A stretch of DNA of 64,000 nucleotides from Megalobrama amblycephala. Its lineage: Eukaryota > Chordata > Actinopteri > Cypriniformes > Xenocyprididae. The translations under genes and the position numbers were made by a program. The notes beneath the pieces were generated by a model. That model was not told the DNA's origin and did not search any database. It saw only the letters and a program-made list of their open reading frames with translations. The DNA lies in the NCBI RefSeq assembly GCF_018812025.1, contig NC_063066.1, positions 12,239,882 through 12,303,881 on the forward strand, read 5' to 3'. This document shows positions 1 to 10,600 of this stretch, piece after piece. The stretch's first letter is position 1; each line of letters starts with the position of its first letter.

Positions 1-314
1 GGTACAATTCACTCTGCGCAGTACCGACACAAAACTGTCAATATCTCTGTTGGATGTTACAGTTGAATGGATGTTTTACACCTTATTTAAAATACTTTTA
101 GAGTATTATCTTTTGATTATTTCTTCTGCGCTTTTAAAGGTCAAGCAGTTGTCAAGTGAACAAGTTCATCATCTTGTGAAGATGACACGAGATTTCACAC
201 TCCTATTTTATAAGGTATTTTTCTCTCGCTCCATTATTCTGAACAATAAATGTGTGATTTTATGTTTTCTGTCAGATCTGCATTCAATTTTTATTTCTGC
301 TCTTTCCAAAACAG

Positions 315-481
315 TGTAGAAAGAATGGATCCCCACTTTACAAGCATTATAAGGTGTATAAACGTCCAAACTGTGGCCAGTGCAGCGGAACTGTCACTGT
401 CTGTCGACTGGGAGACAACGGTAGGATGACATACTACTGTCAGCGCTGTCAAACAGGTGATCCAAGTGAAGTGAACATCAG
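315..481 (+). CDS. neil3: neil3 exon: zinc ribbon of the Fpg/Nei domain
   Basis: The acceptor is AG at 313-314 and the donor is AG|GTAAGC after 481. The reading CRKNGSPLYKHYKVYKRPNC, then CSGT...CRLG...YYCQRC, gives the four zinc-binding cysteines (CxxC...CxxC). The exon ends two bases into a codon, which the next exon completes as Ser. Confidence 0.94.
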
Positions 482-3400
482 GTAAGCTGCACATCCTCTC
501 ATAGCTACTAGAGGTGTAACAATTCACTCATGTCATGATTAGGTTCGATATACTTTGAACAATGCCAAAATAAAGTTTAAAATTGTATGTTTTTTTAAAG
601 TGCCCCTATTATGCCATTTTTACGGCTCCTAATGTTGTTTTGGAAGTCACCTACAACAGGTTTACATTCATTCAAGATCAAAAAACACTTTCGTTTTGTC
701 ATAATATACATTTAATATCACCTAATTTCTCAAAGATTCTTAACTGATTAGTTTGAAGATTCAGTCTCTCTAAACCCCTCGTTTCTGTGAGCCTACTCTG
801 CTGATTGGTCAAATGGCCCAGTCTGTTGTGAGTGGTCTACCGCGTACAGTGCGTGTCGAAAACCAAGCGCCCATTAACATAACTGAATTACAGCTCCGGA
901 GGCTTATAAATTCTTAAGAGATTGTATACAATATATGGACAGAAAAGATGACATCGATTTTACCTTATCAATTCGAGCCCGAGTCCAAAGAAACTCAATC
1001 GCAAGCACGACCTTGAGCAGGATGTTTCTCAGTGGTAAGTATCAACTTGGTTTGTGGCATGTTATAAGGCGTGATAGCAGCATCATTGTTACAGGTTGTG
1101 ATTCAGAGAAGCAAGCTGGTCCAAATAAACTGGGTACTGACCCATCTTTCAAGAGCAAGAGTTTTGCGAATCCCGCATTGAACTCCCCGAGATCTGAGAA
1201 GCAGTTGTTAGTAAAGCAACAGGAGCACAAAAGAATGGGATTGTACTGCTGTGTTATTGTTAAAAAAATTCATTTTTATCACTGATTCTTCACAGCCTCA
1301 TCATTCGGAAGTGAAAATGAAACAAACGTACTTTCACAGTGTAGGACAAAGCATCTCCTCAACATGATGTTAACCACACGAAAAAGCTACAGTGTTTGAG
1401 TGCGAGTCAAGTTCTTTGTGGGCAGACAACGTAGAACACAGACAGGCATTTAGGTAAATGCGCCTAATAACCCTAACCCAGTGACGTGTACCTGTCACAG
1501 AAGTGGGATTTGAATTACTGACGACTCGTTTAGGCTTTTCAGGGTCGATTCTTTCTTTTGAGAGACAATAACTAATTATCATGCACTTTCGGCTTCACAA
1601 CTATGCAGATTGTTTACATTCACAGACAGCTATAATACAGATTGCATGAAAGGTAATATTTGAAAAAGCATAATAGGCACTTTAAATTATTACTTCAAAC
1701 ACATAGTAAACAGATAACAAAAAGTACTGTTCATTAAAATGCTATTTGGTATTACATCAGGGGTGGACTTTGACCTTCTCCCCTTTTATAGAGTAATGGT
1801 GACACCAGAATAGAAATATTCATGATTCTGCTTGGCTAAAATTACAGAATTATGTTAGAAACATATGCTTGCACTCTGTCCCTGACTACATGCATTTAAA
1901 GTTTTAAATATGTATTTTACATTTTAATGTATTAATAATTCATAAACATTGAAGCTCAAATGTTTGACCTTCTGGGTTTAACATATTTGATGCACCAGTA
2001 CCATATCTGATGTTAAATTAAATCTGTCTAAACTTTCTTTTTGGGTGAACTATACACAATGCATATTGTAGCTATCCATTGAATTTTGGTATTGCAACAT
2101 GTAGTGACATGATATATTGTTACGCCTCAAAGCCCTGGAGACCAAGCCGACGTTAAAGAACTATCAGAGACGAAAGCTGACTGTGTTGTCGGCTGCGTTT
2201 GGGCTAAAAAGCTGCGCTTGAACACACCAAAAGGACTACTGGCGACCGTCAACTAGCACATGCGTTCTGTGTCTGTGTGTAATGCAGGTATCAATATATT
2301 CGCCATTCAATAAGGGAAATCAAAACTATGCAGATATACAAACCATAAACAAAGCAACACATGCTTACCTTAAGCTCATGCTGATCACTTTCTTCATTCC
2401 ACTCGGCTCTGAAAACATTTTTGGTGTGTCCAGGTCTTAATAGCTACCTATTTGTATGCACACATTTACAAATGAGAATCCAGTTGCTGACTCTTCACTT
2501 TGACAGTAAACTCCCAACTCGCAATAGTCTGATTGGATGGGCTTATCAGGGAGGAATGAGCAACAATGATGATGTGGCCAAACGAGAGGAGGAAGAGTGG
2601 GCATGTTCACTTTGCACTCTAATCAACAGGCCAATCAACAAGTATTGTGATGCTTGTATGAGCCCTAGACCAGAGGGTAAGTTTCAAATCTACATATTTA
2701 AAGTGAAAATTTTCAAACATAGTTCATATCTAACTAGCTCTCTCTCTTTTCTGAGTACCTATAGAGCCCACAAAGCTGGAACATTCACCTTTGAGTCAAG
2801 ACCTCATCCGCTACCCCTGCAACAGTTTTAGCAAACCCCTGCAGGAAATAAAGATGAATCGTAGGACTGCATTTGGGACCACCACTCTAGTCCTAACCAA
2901 TCTCAGTGCAAAACCTGACTCTCCTTCAAGTTCCGCCATTAACCAGGCACACACACCAGAGACAATGAGGGGTCTGAGCACGCACGACAACTGGCAGCGG
3001 AGGAGTCCCGGTAATGGTGCGAGTGGGATGCAATTCAAAGGCAATGAGCCCTATAAGAGAGAATCTCTAGCAGAACACAGTCAGCCTAACAAGAGAATGA
3101 AAACCACGAATGGAGTGCTTTCTGGAGGAAGCATGCAGCGCATCTGCTCTTCAAGGTGAGCGAGTGTAGTTAGTGTTTCGCCTGACAAGATGTATTTGTG
3201 AAGTATTAATATTTTTATTCATTAATATAGCCAAAGAATACCAGTAAATATGATTTATGACAAGATGTCAAAATATATACTATGAATACACTGATTATTC
3301 ACCTGTCATCATGTTTACACCCTCATGTCATTTCAAACCTGTATGACTTTGTTTATTCTGTGGAACACAAAAGATATTTTGAGAAAAAAAATTTTTTTGG

Positions 3401-4120
3401 TCCATACATTGAAAGTCATTGGAGTCCAGTGTTGTTTTTGGACCCCAATGACTTTCATTGTATGGACAAAAACATTTTTCAAAATATCTTTTATGTTTTA
3501 TAGAAGGAAAAAAAAAAAAAAAAACATACAGGTTTAAGGGTATTATGACAGAATGGGTAAGCAATTTCTTCAAGTTGGATGGCACAATGTAAAATAAATA
3601 CAGCTGATTTTGAATAACAGAACATATCTCGCACATCTAAGCAGGGGCACGCAGAGTAATGATGCATCCCTACCCACAACCCACTGCTGTAGTAGTCATC
3701 ACCGACCATGCACCGTGAGAGTGGTCACTAAGGAAGGAGAAAACAAAGGCAGGCAGTTCTACACCTGCTCCTTACCCAGAGGAACTCAATGTAACTTCTT
3801 TGAGGTAAGACAAAGAATAAATTAAACTTTGAAACCTGTGTAAAATAGAATCAATTTTAATTTTCAAATGCGTTCGAAACAAATTCAGACTAAAACTAGT
3901 GGTTTGCACTCATTGCAACTGTGATTTTTTGAAACAGTGGGCAGACCTGCATTTTCCCATGTGTCATCATGGCAAACGGACTCTTATGAAGACCGTTCTA
4001 AAACTGGGACCGAATAACGGCCGCAACTTCTACACATGCCCAGTTAAAATGGGCAAGCAATGTAACTTCTTCCAGTGGGCTGAGAACGGCCCTGGCGTCT
4101 CAATTCTGCCTGGCTGCTGA
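315..4120 (+). CDS. neil3: Endonuclease VIII-like 3 DNA glycosylase, 3' half (five exons)
   Basis: NEIL3 removes oxidised bases and unhooks abasic-site and psoralen-type interstrand crosslinks at converged replication forks in the nucleus. Exons seen: 315-481, 2507-2676, 2765-3155, 3621-3804 and 3938-4120. They join in frame to 364 residues plus stop, and every junction is GT-AG. Domain order: a CGQC...CQRC zinc ribbon closing the Fpg/Nei domain; an NZF (RanBP-type) finger, which in the family binds ubiquitin on the stalled CMG helicase; a poorly conserved linker; then two GRF zinc fingers (GENKGRQFY and GPNNGRNFY). It ends NGPGVSILPGC, very like mammalian NEIL3. The N-terminal catalytic part, including the initiator and the rest of the Fpg/Nei and H2TH region, lies before base 1, so the gene is partial here because of the window edge. 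It runs tail to tail into aga. The identification is firm; exon edges rest on reading-frame continuity. Confidence 0.96.
594..1686. mobile_element. Inverted-repeat DNA transposon remnant in a neil3 intron (TTAA-flanked)
   Basis: The element body is 599-1681. The left end AGTGCCCCTATTATGC is mirrored by GCATAATAGGCACT at the right, and both sides are flanked by TTAA (595-598, 1682-1685). It is about 1.08 kb with no credible transposase; a 116-codon open frame inside has no recognisable domain. It is a non-autonomous element of TTAA-targeting type (Kolobok- or piggyBac-like, by inference). Confidence 0.75.
1687..2506. other. Remainder of the neil3 intron
   Basis: AT-rich intron sequence. A GC-richer patch at about 2125-2290 may be repeat-derived, but I see no paired ends. 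No exon is supported here. Confidence 0.5.
2507..2676 (+). CDS. neil3: neil3 exon: NZF (RanBP-type) zinc finger
   Basis: The acceptor is TTTGACAG|T and the donor is AGAGG|GTAAGT. The translation KLPTRNSLIGW is followed by WACSLCTLINRP and YCDAC, the W-x-C-x2-C...N...C-x2-C signature of an NZF. In the family this finger recognises ubiquitin made by TRAIP at crosslinks. Confidence 0.95.
2765..3155 (+). CDS. neil3: neil3 exon: linker between the NZF and GRF fingers
   Basis: This is the largest neil3 exon in the window. It opens with the conserved stretch LIRYPCNSFSKPLQEIK and MNRRTAFGTTTLVLTN, then becomes Ser/Asn/Arg-rich with no domain, as in other NEIL3 proteins where this part is disordered and poorly conserved. 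The basic run PNKRMKTT near the end could serve nuclear import (inference). The donor is AAG|GTGAGC. Confidence 0.92.
3298..3556. mobile_element. Hairpin MITE in a neil3 intron
   Basis: Two arms about 110 bases long are near-perfect inverted copies. The left arm carries TTTCAAACCTGTATG and CAAAAGATATTTTGA; the right carries TCAAAATATCTTTTATG and ACATACAGGTTTAA. They meet around 3430 at a GGACCCCAATGACTTTCA-type centre. It resembles the small palindromic elements common in cyprinid genomes. Confidence 0.7.
3621..3804 (+). CDS. neil3: neil3 exon: first GRF zinc finger
   Basis: Residues HHRPCTVRVVTKEGENKGRQ are followed by FYTCSLPRGTQCNFFE, giving a GRF finger (CHC-type with the Gly-Arg-Phe-like core GRQF). 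GRF fingers bind single-stranded DNA. The acceptor at AACAG|A is chosen because the single base completes the Arg codon left open by the previous exon. An acceptor a little further in is possible and would shorten the variable start. Confidence 0.9.
3938..4120 (+). CDS. neil3: neil3 last coding exon: second GRF zinc finger and stop
   Basis: The exon starts in phase 0 after TTTTTTGAAACAG. It reads WADLHFPMCHHGKR, then LGPNNGRNFYTCPVKMGKQC and NFFQWAENGPGVSILPGC, with TGA at 4118-4120. The tandem GRF pair ending in PGC is diagnostic of NEIL3. Confidence 0.96.
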   Translation, partial: WADLHFPMCHHGKRTLMKTVLKLGPNNGRNFYTCPVKMGKQCNFFQWAENGPGVSILPGC

Positions 4121-4243
4121 ATCCACAACATGAGTTGGACGTTACATCTTTTATTTAAATGTATTAAAATGCTTTTTGAAGCAATGCTTGTTTTTTATGT
4201 TGAGATGATGAAAACATAAGTGTGTGTTTTGTCATAGTAAATC

Positions 4244-4249
4244 TTTAAT
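4244..4249 (-). terminator. Candidate aga polyadenylation signal (ATTAAA)
   Basis: Read on the minus strand this is ATTAAA, about 260 bases after the aga stop. A canonical AATAAA on the same strand lies further on at 4150-4155. Either would place the aga 3' end inside the neil3 3' UTR. I see no canonical signal closer to the aga stop. Confidence 0.35.
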
Positions 4250-4265
4250 ACATTTTTTTTTTTTA

Positions 4266-4271
4266 AATAAA
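4266..4271 (+). terminator. neil3 polyadenylation signal AATAAA
   Basis: A canonical AATAAA lies about 145 bases after the neil3 stop, preceded by a T-rich stretch. It is the best candidate for the mRNA end. The 3' UTR (4121 to about 4290) shows nothing else recognisable. Confidence 0.65.
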
Positions 4272-4507
4272 GCATTTCCAATTAACATCTTTTCCTGATT
4301 CTTTGGAAACATATAGTATTGCAAGTTAAAAACACCCCAGAGTTTAAGGTCTTTCACAGATATTACAACAGATTTTTTTTAAAAATGAATGAAGTTAATT
4401 TTTAAAAAAAGTAGTGCAATGTGAACATTGATCATAAGGCATATACCATTCAATAATTCATTAACAAACTTTACATTCTTCTTAAACTTAAAACAAAATG
4501 TGGGCAG

Positions 4508-4608
4508 TTAAAAGCAGTCCACCATGTGCAACTGAGATTGATTTGTCGGTGGGTTAACCACCATGAAGTGGAACTGGCTGAACCCAGGAAGCTTGTTACA
4601 AGCAGCAC
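4508..4608 (-). CDS. aga: aga exon 9: C terminus and stop
   Basis: It encodes [20 protein letters not shown] and ends HMVDCF with TAA at 4508-4510. The final cysteine pairs with the one in AACNK in the family. Confidence 0.94.
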
Positions 4609-7600
4609 CTTTTGGACAAAACAAAGAAAGGTATTGACAATACATTTCATGATTCTTATAACACTTTGTATTCTCATTCTGAATAAGAAACAAACATGAT
4701 ACATTAGCATTTACCATATCCACCAGTAGTATTGGCACAAATAAGAGCTCCAAAGAATTTGGGGTAGTACTTCTTAATTCTGGAGATGGCTATTTCACAG
4801 GCAGTAGTGGGTTGGTTTCCATTTCTCATTAAATCAACAGCTAGAAAACTTTGACACCACCCCCCCAAAAAAAATACATTTTTAATAAAAGGTTTCACAT
4901 CTATATAATCACACATTCCATCAATGCAGTTCATATACCAGTTTGTTTTCTGCTGATGCTAATAAAATGATCTCTTAAGAATGGTGATTACCTAGGAAGG
5001 AAACGCATCATGATGTCTCCATCCCCTGTGGCAGCCGCTCCCCCCGCTGTGCTGTCGGCATAAGCCCCAGCTCCAGCCACTGGTGAATCACCTACACGAC
5101 TACAGATCAGCATGCATATAGTTTACTAATGCTCTGTTGATAAGGGACTGGAAACCCATTTCTGTCACTACTGAACAACAGCAAAGCTAAAATCGCAGTG
5201 AAGTTTCTTGAGGTTCTGTTTTTCTTCTTATTTTAAACACTAATGCATTCTGACTTCAACAGGACACCTGAGACACACTGACAAGCTGTCATACTCACCC
5301 TGGTATTTTATGTGTTGCTCCATTGGTGGACGTTGCAGCAGCCACCTGTCCGTTCTTACCAATCACGACCATTCCTAATCAAAATTACTGGTAAGAATGT
5401 AACATCATCTAAGATCATATGCATCAATGAATTGAATCAAGCAGAGGTTTTCAAATATGTCCTCAAGGCATTCAGCCCATTTATCATGCTTCCTTTTTAT
5501 TATGTAAATTAAAACTAATGAGCTTGATACTCTGTGGACCCAAGTCCAAGTCTGCATTAACAAAAACATATGCACCAACAGATCTATCTATCTATCTATC
5601 TATCTATCTAGACTTTACATCAAATAAACATAATCTTAAGATGAATATTACCAATTGTGTCATGAGAACTGGGGTCAAAATTTCCCTTTGGATGCTTTGG
5701 CCCCCAGGACTTGGCTTTGGGCTTGTATGGCCTACATGATTGGGAAGGGTTTGGAGAAACATTCTGTAAAATTAAAAGGCAAAACAAACACATAACTGAT
5801 CTAGCTTCAAATTATGTTTTGATCTGGGACACAGAACAAAGTTGTTTTTATGACTTTAAAGCTTTAAAATTAGCATTACATAAGCAAGACTATCCATTTT
5901 TCATGTTATTCCCTGATTTGCTTTATCCACCTTAAAGTTTCCTGGGAAATTCTGATTTTTGAAGATCTGATTAATATAGCCAACAACCCTTACAGTTTAA
6001 TCTGAGTTTGAAAACACAAAAAATAATGTATTCAGTGCATTGTTACACATATTTCCATAGGGCTTTGATTGTGCCAATAGCAGAATGTTGGAATCAACCA
6101 TTGTATTCTTCATAAATCTCACTATGCATTATTCATTGCTTTTGTTTCACGGTGCATATTTTCTTGTCAGTGATTACACTGATATCCTTCCAAAACTTCT
6201 CAGCAAAGTCTGCATGAATTGAGGTAAATATGACTCTCTGCTTCTCAGTGTAAACCAAGTCTCATGAAGCACAAGGAATTCTGGTTCTAACCATAATACT
6301 GACTGAAACTTTATTTTATTTGTATTAAAAAAAAAAAATCTTTCAAAAGGTTGAAGTATATCAAAACGGTTTATCTGCAACAGATCATCTTCTAAACCCA
6401 TGTTTGAAGTTGCCAAAGGTGCTTAAGAACTTTAAAGGTAAACCCCGCAGTGATGATTACACCGAGGTTCCTGGTTTTAGGACTCACCTTTCTATAGTTT
6501 GGTTGACAATCCTGCTGCAACCACTTGGAGAAAATAGCTATTGATTTGTTAGTTGATAAGTCCTCAGACCTGAAGCCCATGTTTTGTGCAAAGATTGTGG
6601 CTGCATGAAGACATAAAAAAGTTTCTTTTCAGTTCTACTAAACTTCATACAACAGGAGAGATTTGAACAAACTGAATCACATAGTAGAGCTGTTTTAAAC
6701 AAGCATTAGACACAGGAAAGAGCGAAAATGGAACATGGGAGGCTTACTCAGCCTTTTTTATTGTAATGTGAATGTTAAGCAGCCATGCATATAGAAAGAA
6801 AGCTGTTTAAGTACTCTATTATATAATTCATTTTAATTAAGAGAGGAGATGGAATTAATAGAATGGCTCAAGTTATGTATACTTTAAGCTGATATAAAAT
6901 CTGAACAGGCCTCCAGTGTCTACACATAATATAGAGAAAGAAATAGTTGAAGAGAACTTTTTAATACTCAAATCACACCATGTGTGATAACATTTTTCCC
7001 CAGCTCAACCTCTTCACCATTGAGTTACAGCCACATGATTTGCGAATGGAGTGCGTGACCACTGAGTGTACAGTTCCTACCTGACTCGCCCACTATGAAG
7101 GTGTGCTCTGTGTATTCCATCACGGCTCGGGCGACACCCACAGCATTTTTGACCCTGCGTAGGTCTCCTACTGCCCCCACTTCCATTGTGTCTCTGAACA
7201 TGGGACATATAGCAAACACAAACAGGGCTGATACGTTACTTGATGGTTTCAATAGCTTTCACTATTTCTTCATCTATACTCTCACTCTTCCTTAATACCT
7301 TGCCGTTCTAGCTTGTACTATTCTGCACAATGTATGAAACTTTGTATTACTAGCACATTTTGTGATTATTGCCCCTTTAAGATGAATCACTTGTTGTATT
7401 CCTCATTTGTAGGTTGCTTTGGACAAAAGCGTCTGCTAAATGAGTAATGTAAATGTTAATAATGTGACACTAGTGACTTTTTTTTTTTGTCCACATTAAA
7501 ACATTCTTGGACACTTTTTACAGTGCCTTCATTCATTTTTTGCATTCAAAAATAATTATTGTTTTTGGTGTAATCAATTTAGTATATCAATTCGCATAGT

Positions 7601-10600
7601 TCACAGTAACTATGCAAACTATAATGATAAACACTTCATAATTAGTTGCAGATTTTGGCCTGCGAGTCACTCTCTCGCTGATATGCCTGATGATTTTTGG
7701 AGTTAATTACTTATTATTTATCATTGTACAAAAAACAAAGCATGAGCTTTTGTGTCAGGTTGTCATGTTGTAATGCTAAATATAACGGTAGAAATGTGTG
7801 GATTACCACTTGTCAGAATCGATTTTTTGATTGGCTAAAATGAATGAAATCTCGTTTTTTCAGAGGATCGGCGCCTATGGTCACAAAAACAGATTTAATT
7901 TAGGCTTTTATTCACATATAAACATTCATCAATGCATAAATCAATTATGGTAAACAGAAGCTCAATCATGCTTGCTTGAGGTGCGAGAAGAACTAATGAG
8001 GTTCATTCCCGTGTGTTACACAGCATCTTTAAGCTTCCACAAGAACCAATGAGGTTTGCTCTCACAAGTCAAGCAAGTACAGCTGAGCTTCCATTTATGT
8101 TCGCTGAACAATGTGTATGTGTGAATAAATGCTTAAATTAAATCTGTTCATCATACAATGCGATCATGTCGCTTCAGAAAATTTGGACTAAACCGCTTAA
8201 TTCAATTGGATTAGTTTTACAATTTCTATCAGAAGCATCAAAGTGGTACTTCCATGGGCTGTCAATGGAGGGACAGAAATCTCTCAGATTTAATTAAAAG
8301 ATTTTAATTTGTGTTTTGAAGATGAACGAAAGTCTTACGGGTTTGGAACGACGAGGTGAAAAAAATGACAGGATTTTCATTTTTGGGTGAACAAACCCTT
8401 TAAATATTTTGAGACTACAGGGAGATGGTCGATGCGATTGCTTATTCACATTGGGAGTGGGCGGGAACTAAAGAGCGATTTTGGCCTATTTCAATTGTGG
8501 CGACTCTGATTGGTGGTATTTGTTTTGTTCAGCATCATGGGTAATGTAGTTTTTCATCTTGAATTCTGCTGTTAAACATATTTGTTTTAAGAAGAAGTTG
8601 AAATAATGCATCTGACAGCTTCAGCAGAAGTAAATACCATTGTTTAACAACCTTGTAGCTCACAGTATAGGTCTGTTTTTAAAGATTTGTAAGTTATTGT
8701 TAAAAATCTATTTCCCTATGGAGAAAATGAATGGAGTTTTTACTTCTGGAACCACAAAGATCCACAAAATCCCATCCTACATTTTCCTCATTTGACCTGG
8801 ATATACATCACAATCAGGGGCGTAATCCAATTAATCCATAATCCAAATTAATCGCAAGTCACTCGTATTTCTAAAGGAACAGTGCCCAACAGTGACACCC
8901 GCAGGTAAAGTTACAGCAGGAGTCATGCCACTCATAGAAAACCATTAGACCCCTAAAGCGTGCGGTGGGTTTTGTGGGGGGTAATTGAGAATGAATGGGG
9001 TAAAGTCACATGAGAGGAGGCAATGTCTTCATCACGCTATGATTGGATGTAATTGGTTATGATTGGTTTGTGTGATAAATCCCACCTCTTGTTTATGTGC
9101 ACGTTCCGCGCGTCAGTTTGAATGAACAAATGATGGTGTCAATGGGAAGACTGATTGAAAAGTAAGTAAACAGATCACCCAGTTAGATATCACCGCTTTA
9201 TGTCACGTCAAAATCAAACCTGAAATGGACTGAAAAACATGATGACTGCTGGGTTTTTAGTGCAATCACCTTGGTGAAATTTAAAATGCATCTTCGTGTC
9301 TGTGACAGACGGTGTTTACGGAGCATGACTGATGATCCAAAATAGCCTAAGTTGACTATTAAAAAAACATCAATACAGAAATAAAATATATTGTTTAAAG
9401 GTGCCATCAAACGTTTTTTTTTACAAGATGTAATATAAGTCTAAGGTGTACCCTGAATGTGTCTGTGAAGTTTCAGCTCAAAATACCCCAGAGATTTTTT
9501 TTAATTAATATTTTTAACTGCCTATTTTGGGGCATCATTAACTATGCACCAATTCAGGGCTGCTGGCCCTTTAAATCTCGTGCTCCCTGCCCATCGAGCT
9601 CGCGACTCTATAATACAGTGCATTTACAAAGTTCACACAGCTAATATAACCCTCAAATGGATCTTTACAAGATGTCCGTCATGTATGCTGCATGCATGCT
9701 TCGGGTCATGTGAGTATAGTATTTATTTGAGTGTTTACATTTGATTTTGAATGAGTTTGAGGTTGTGCTCCGTGGCTAAAGCTAACATTACACACTGTTG
9801 GAGAGATTTATAAAGAATGAAATTGTGTTTATGAATTATACAGACTGCAAGTGTTTAAAAATGAAAATAGCGACGGCTCGTCTCTGTGAATACAGTAATA
9901 AACGATGGTAACTTTAACCAACTGTAGCCTACATTAGCAACATGCTAACGAAACATTTAGAAAGACAATTTACAAATATCACTAAAAATATCATGATATC
10001 ATGGATCATGTCAGTTATTATTGCTCCATTTGCCATTTTTCGCTGTTGTTATTGCTTGCTTACCTAGTCTGATGATTCGGCTGTGCACAGATCCAGACGT
10101 TACTGGCTGCCCTTGTCAAATGCCTTTCATAATGTTGGGAACTTGGGCTGGCATATGCAAATATTGGGGGCGTACACCCCAACTGTTACGTAACAGTCGG
10201 TGTTATGTTGAGATTCGCCTAGGGTTGCCACCTTCAATACAGAAAAATAAGGGACGCCTGCCGCAGCGGGGGCCACACCCCTCGGGGCCACGATGACCAC
10301 AGTCCCGATGGTGTGCCAGTGGTGGTATTTCATAACTTAAAACATGTTTTCATAAAAATATTAAGATTGATACCAATGGACATTATGATAAGATATGTGC
10401 TATTGAAATCAGTGTGAACAGATGCACTCAATCTCTCACTATCACAACTCAAGTGTTCATAATGAATACACAGCTATGACAAAAATAAACATAGGCCAAC
10501 AAAGTGTGACTGAGACCACAAAAAATAAGCTTTTGGAGGAACTTGTGAGATGTGAACCATATTTTAATAACTTATTAAATTAACAGATCCATAACTTAGT

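Noticed and set aside
935..1285. 116-codon frame inside the first MITE
   Set aside because: No transposase motif; the element is far too short to be autonomous.
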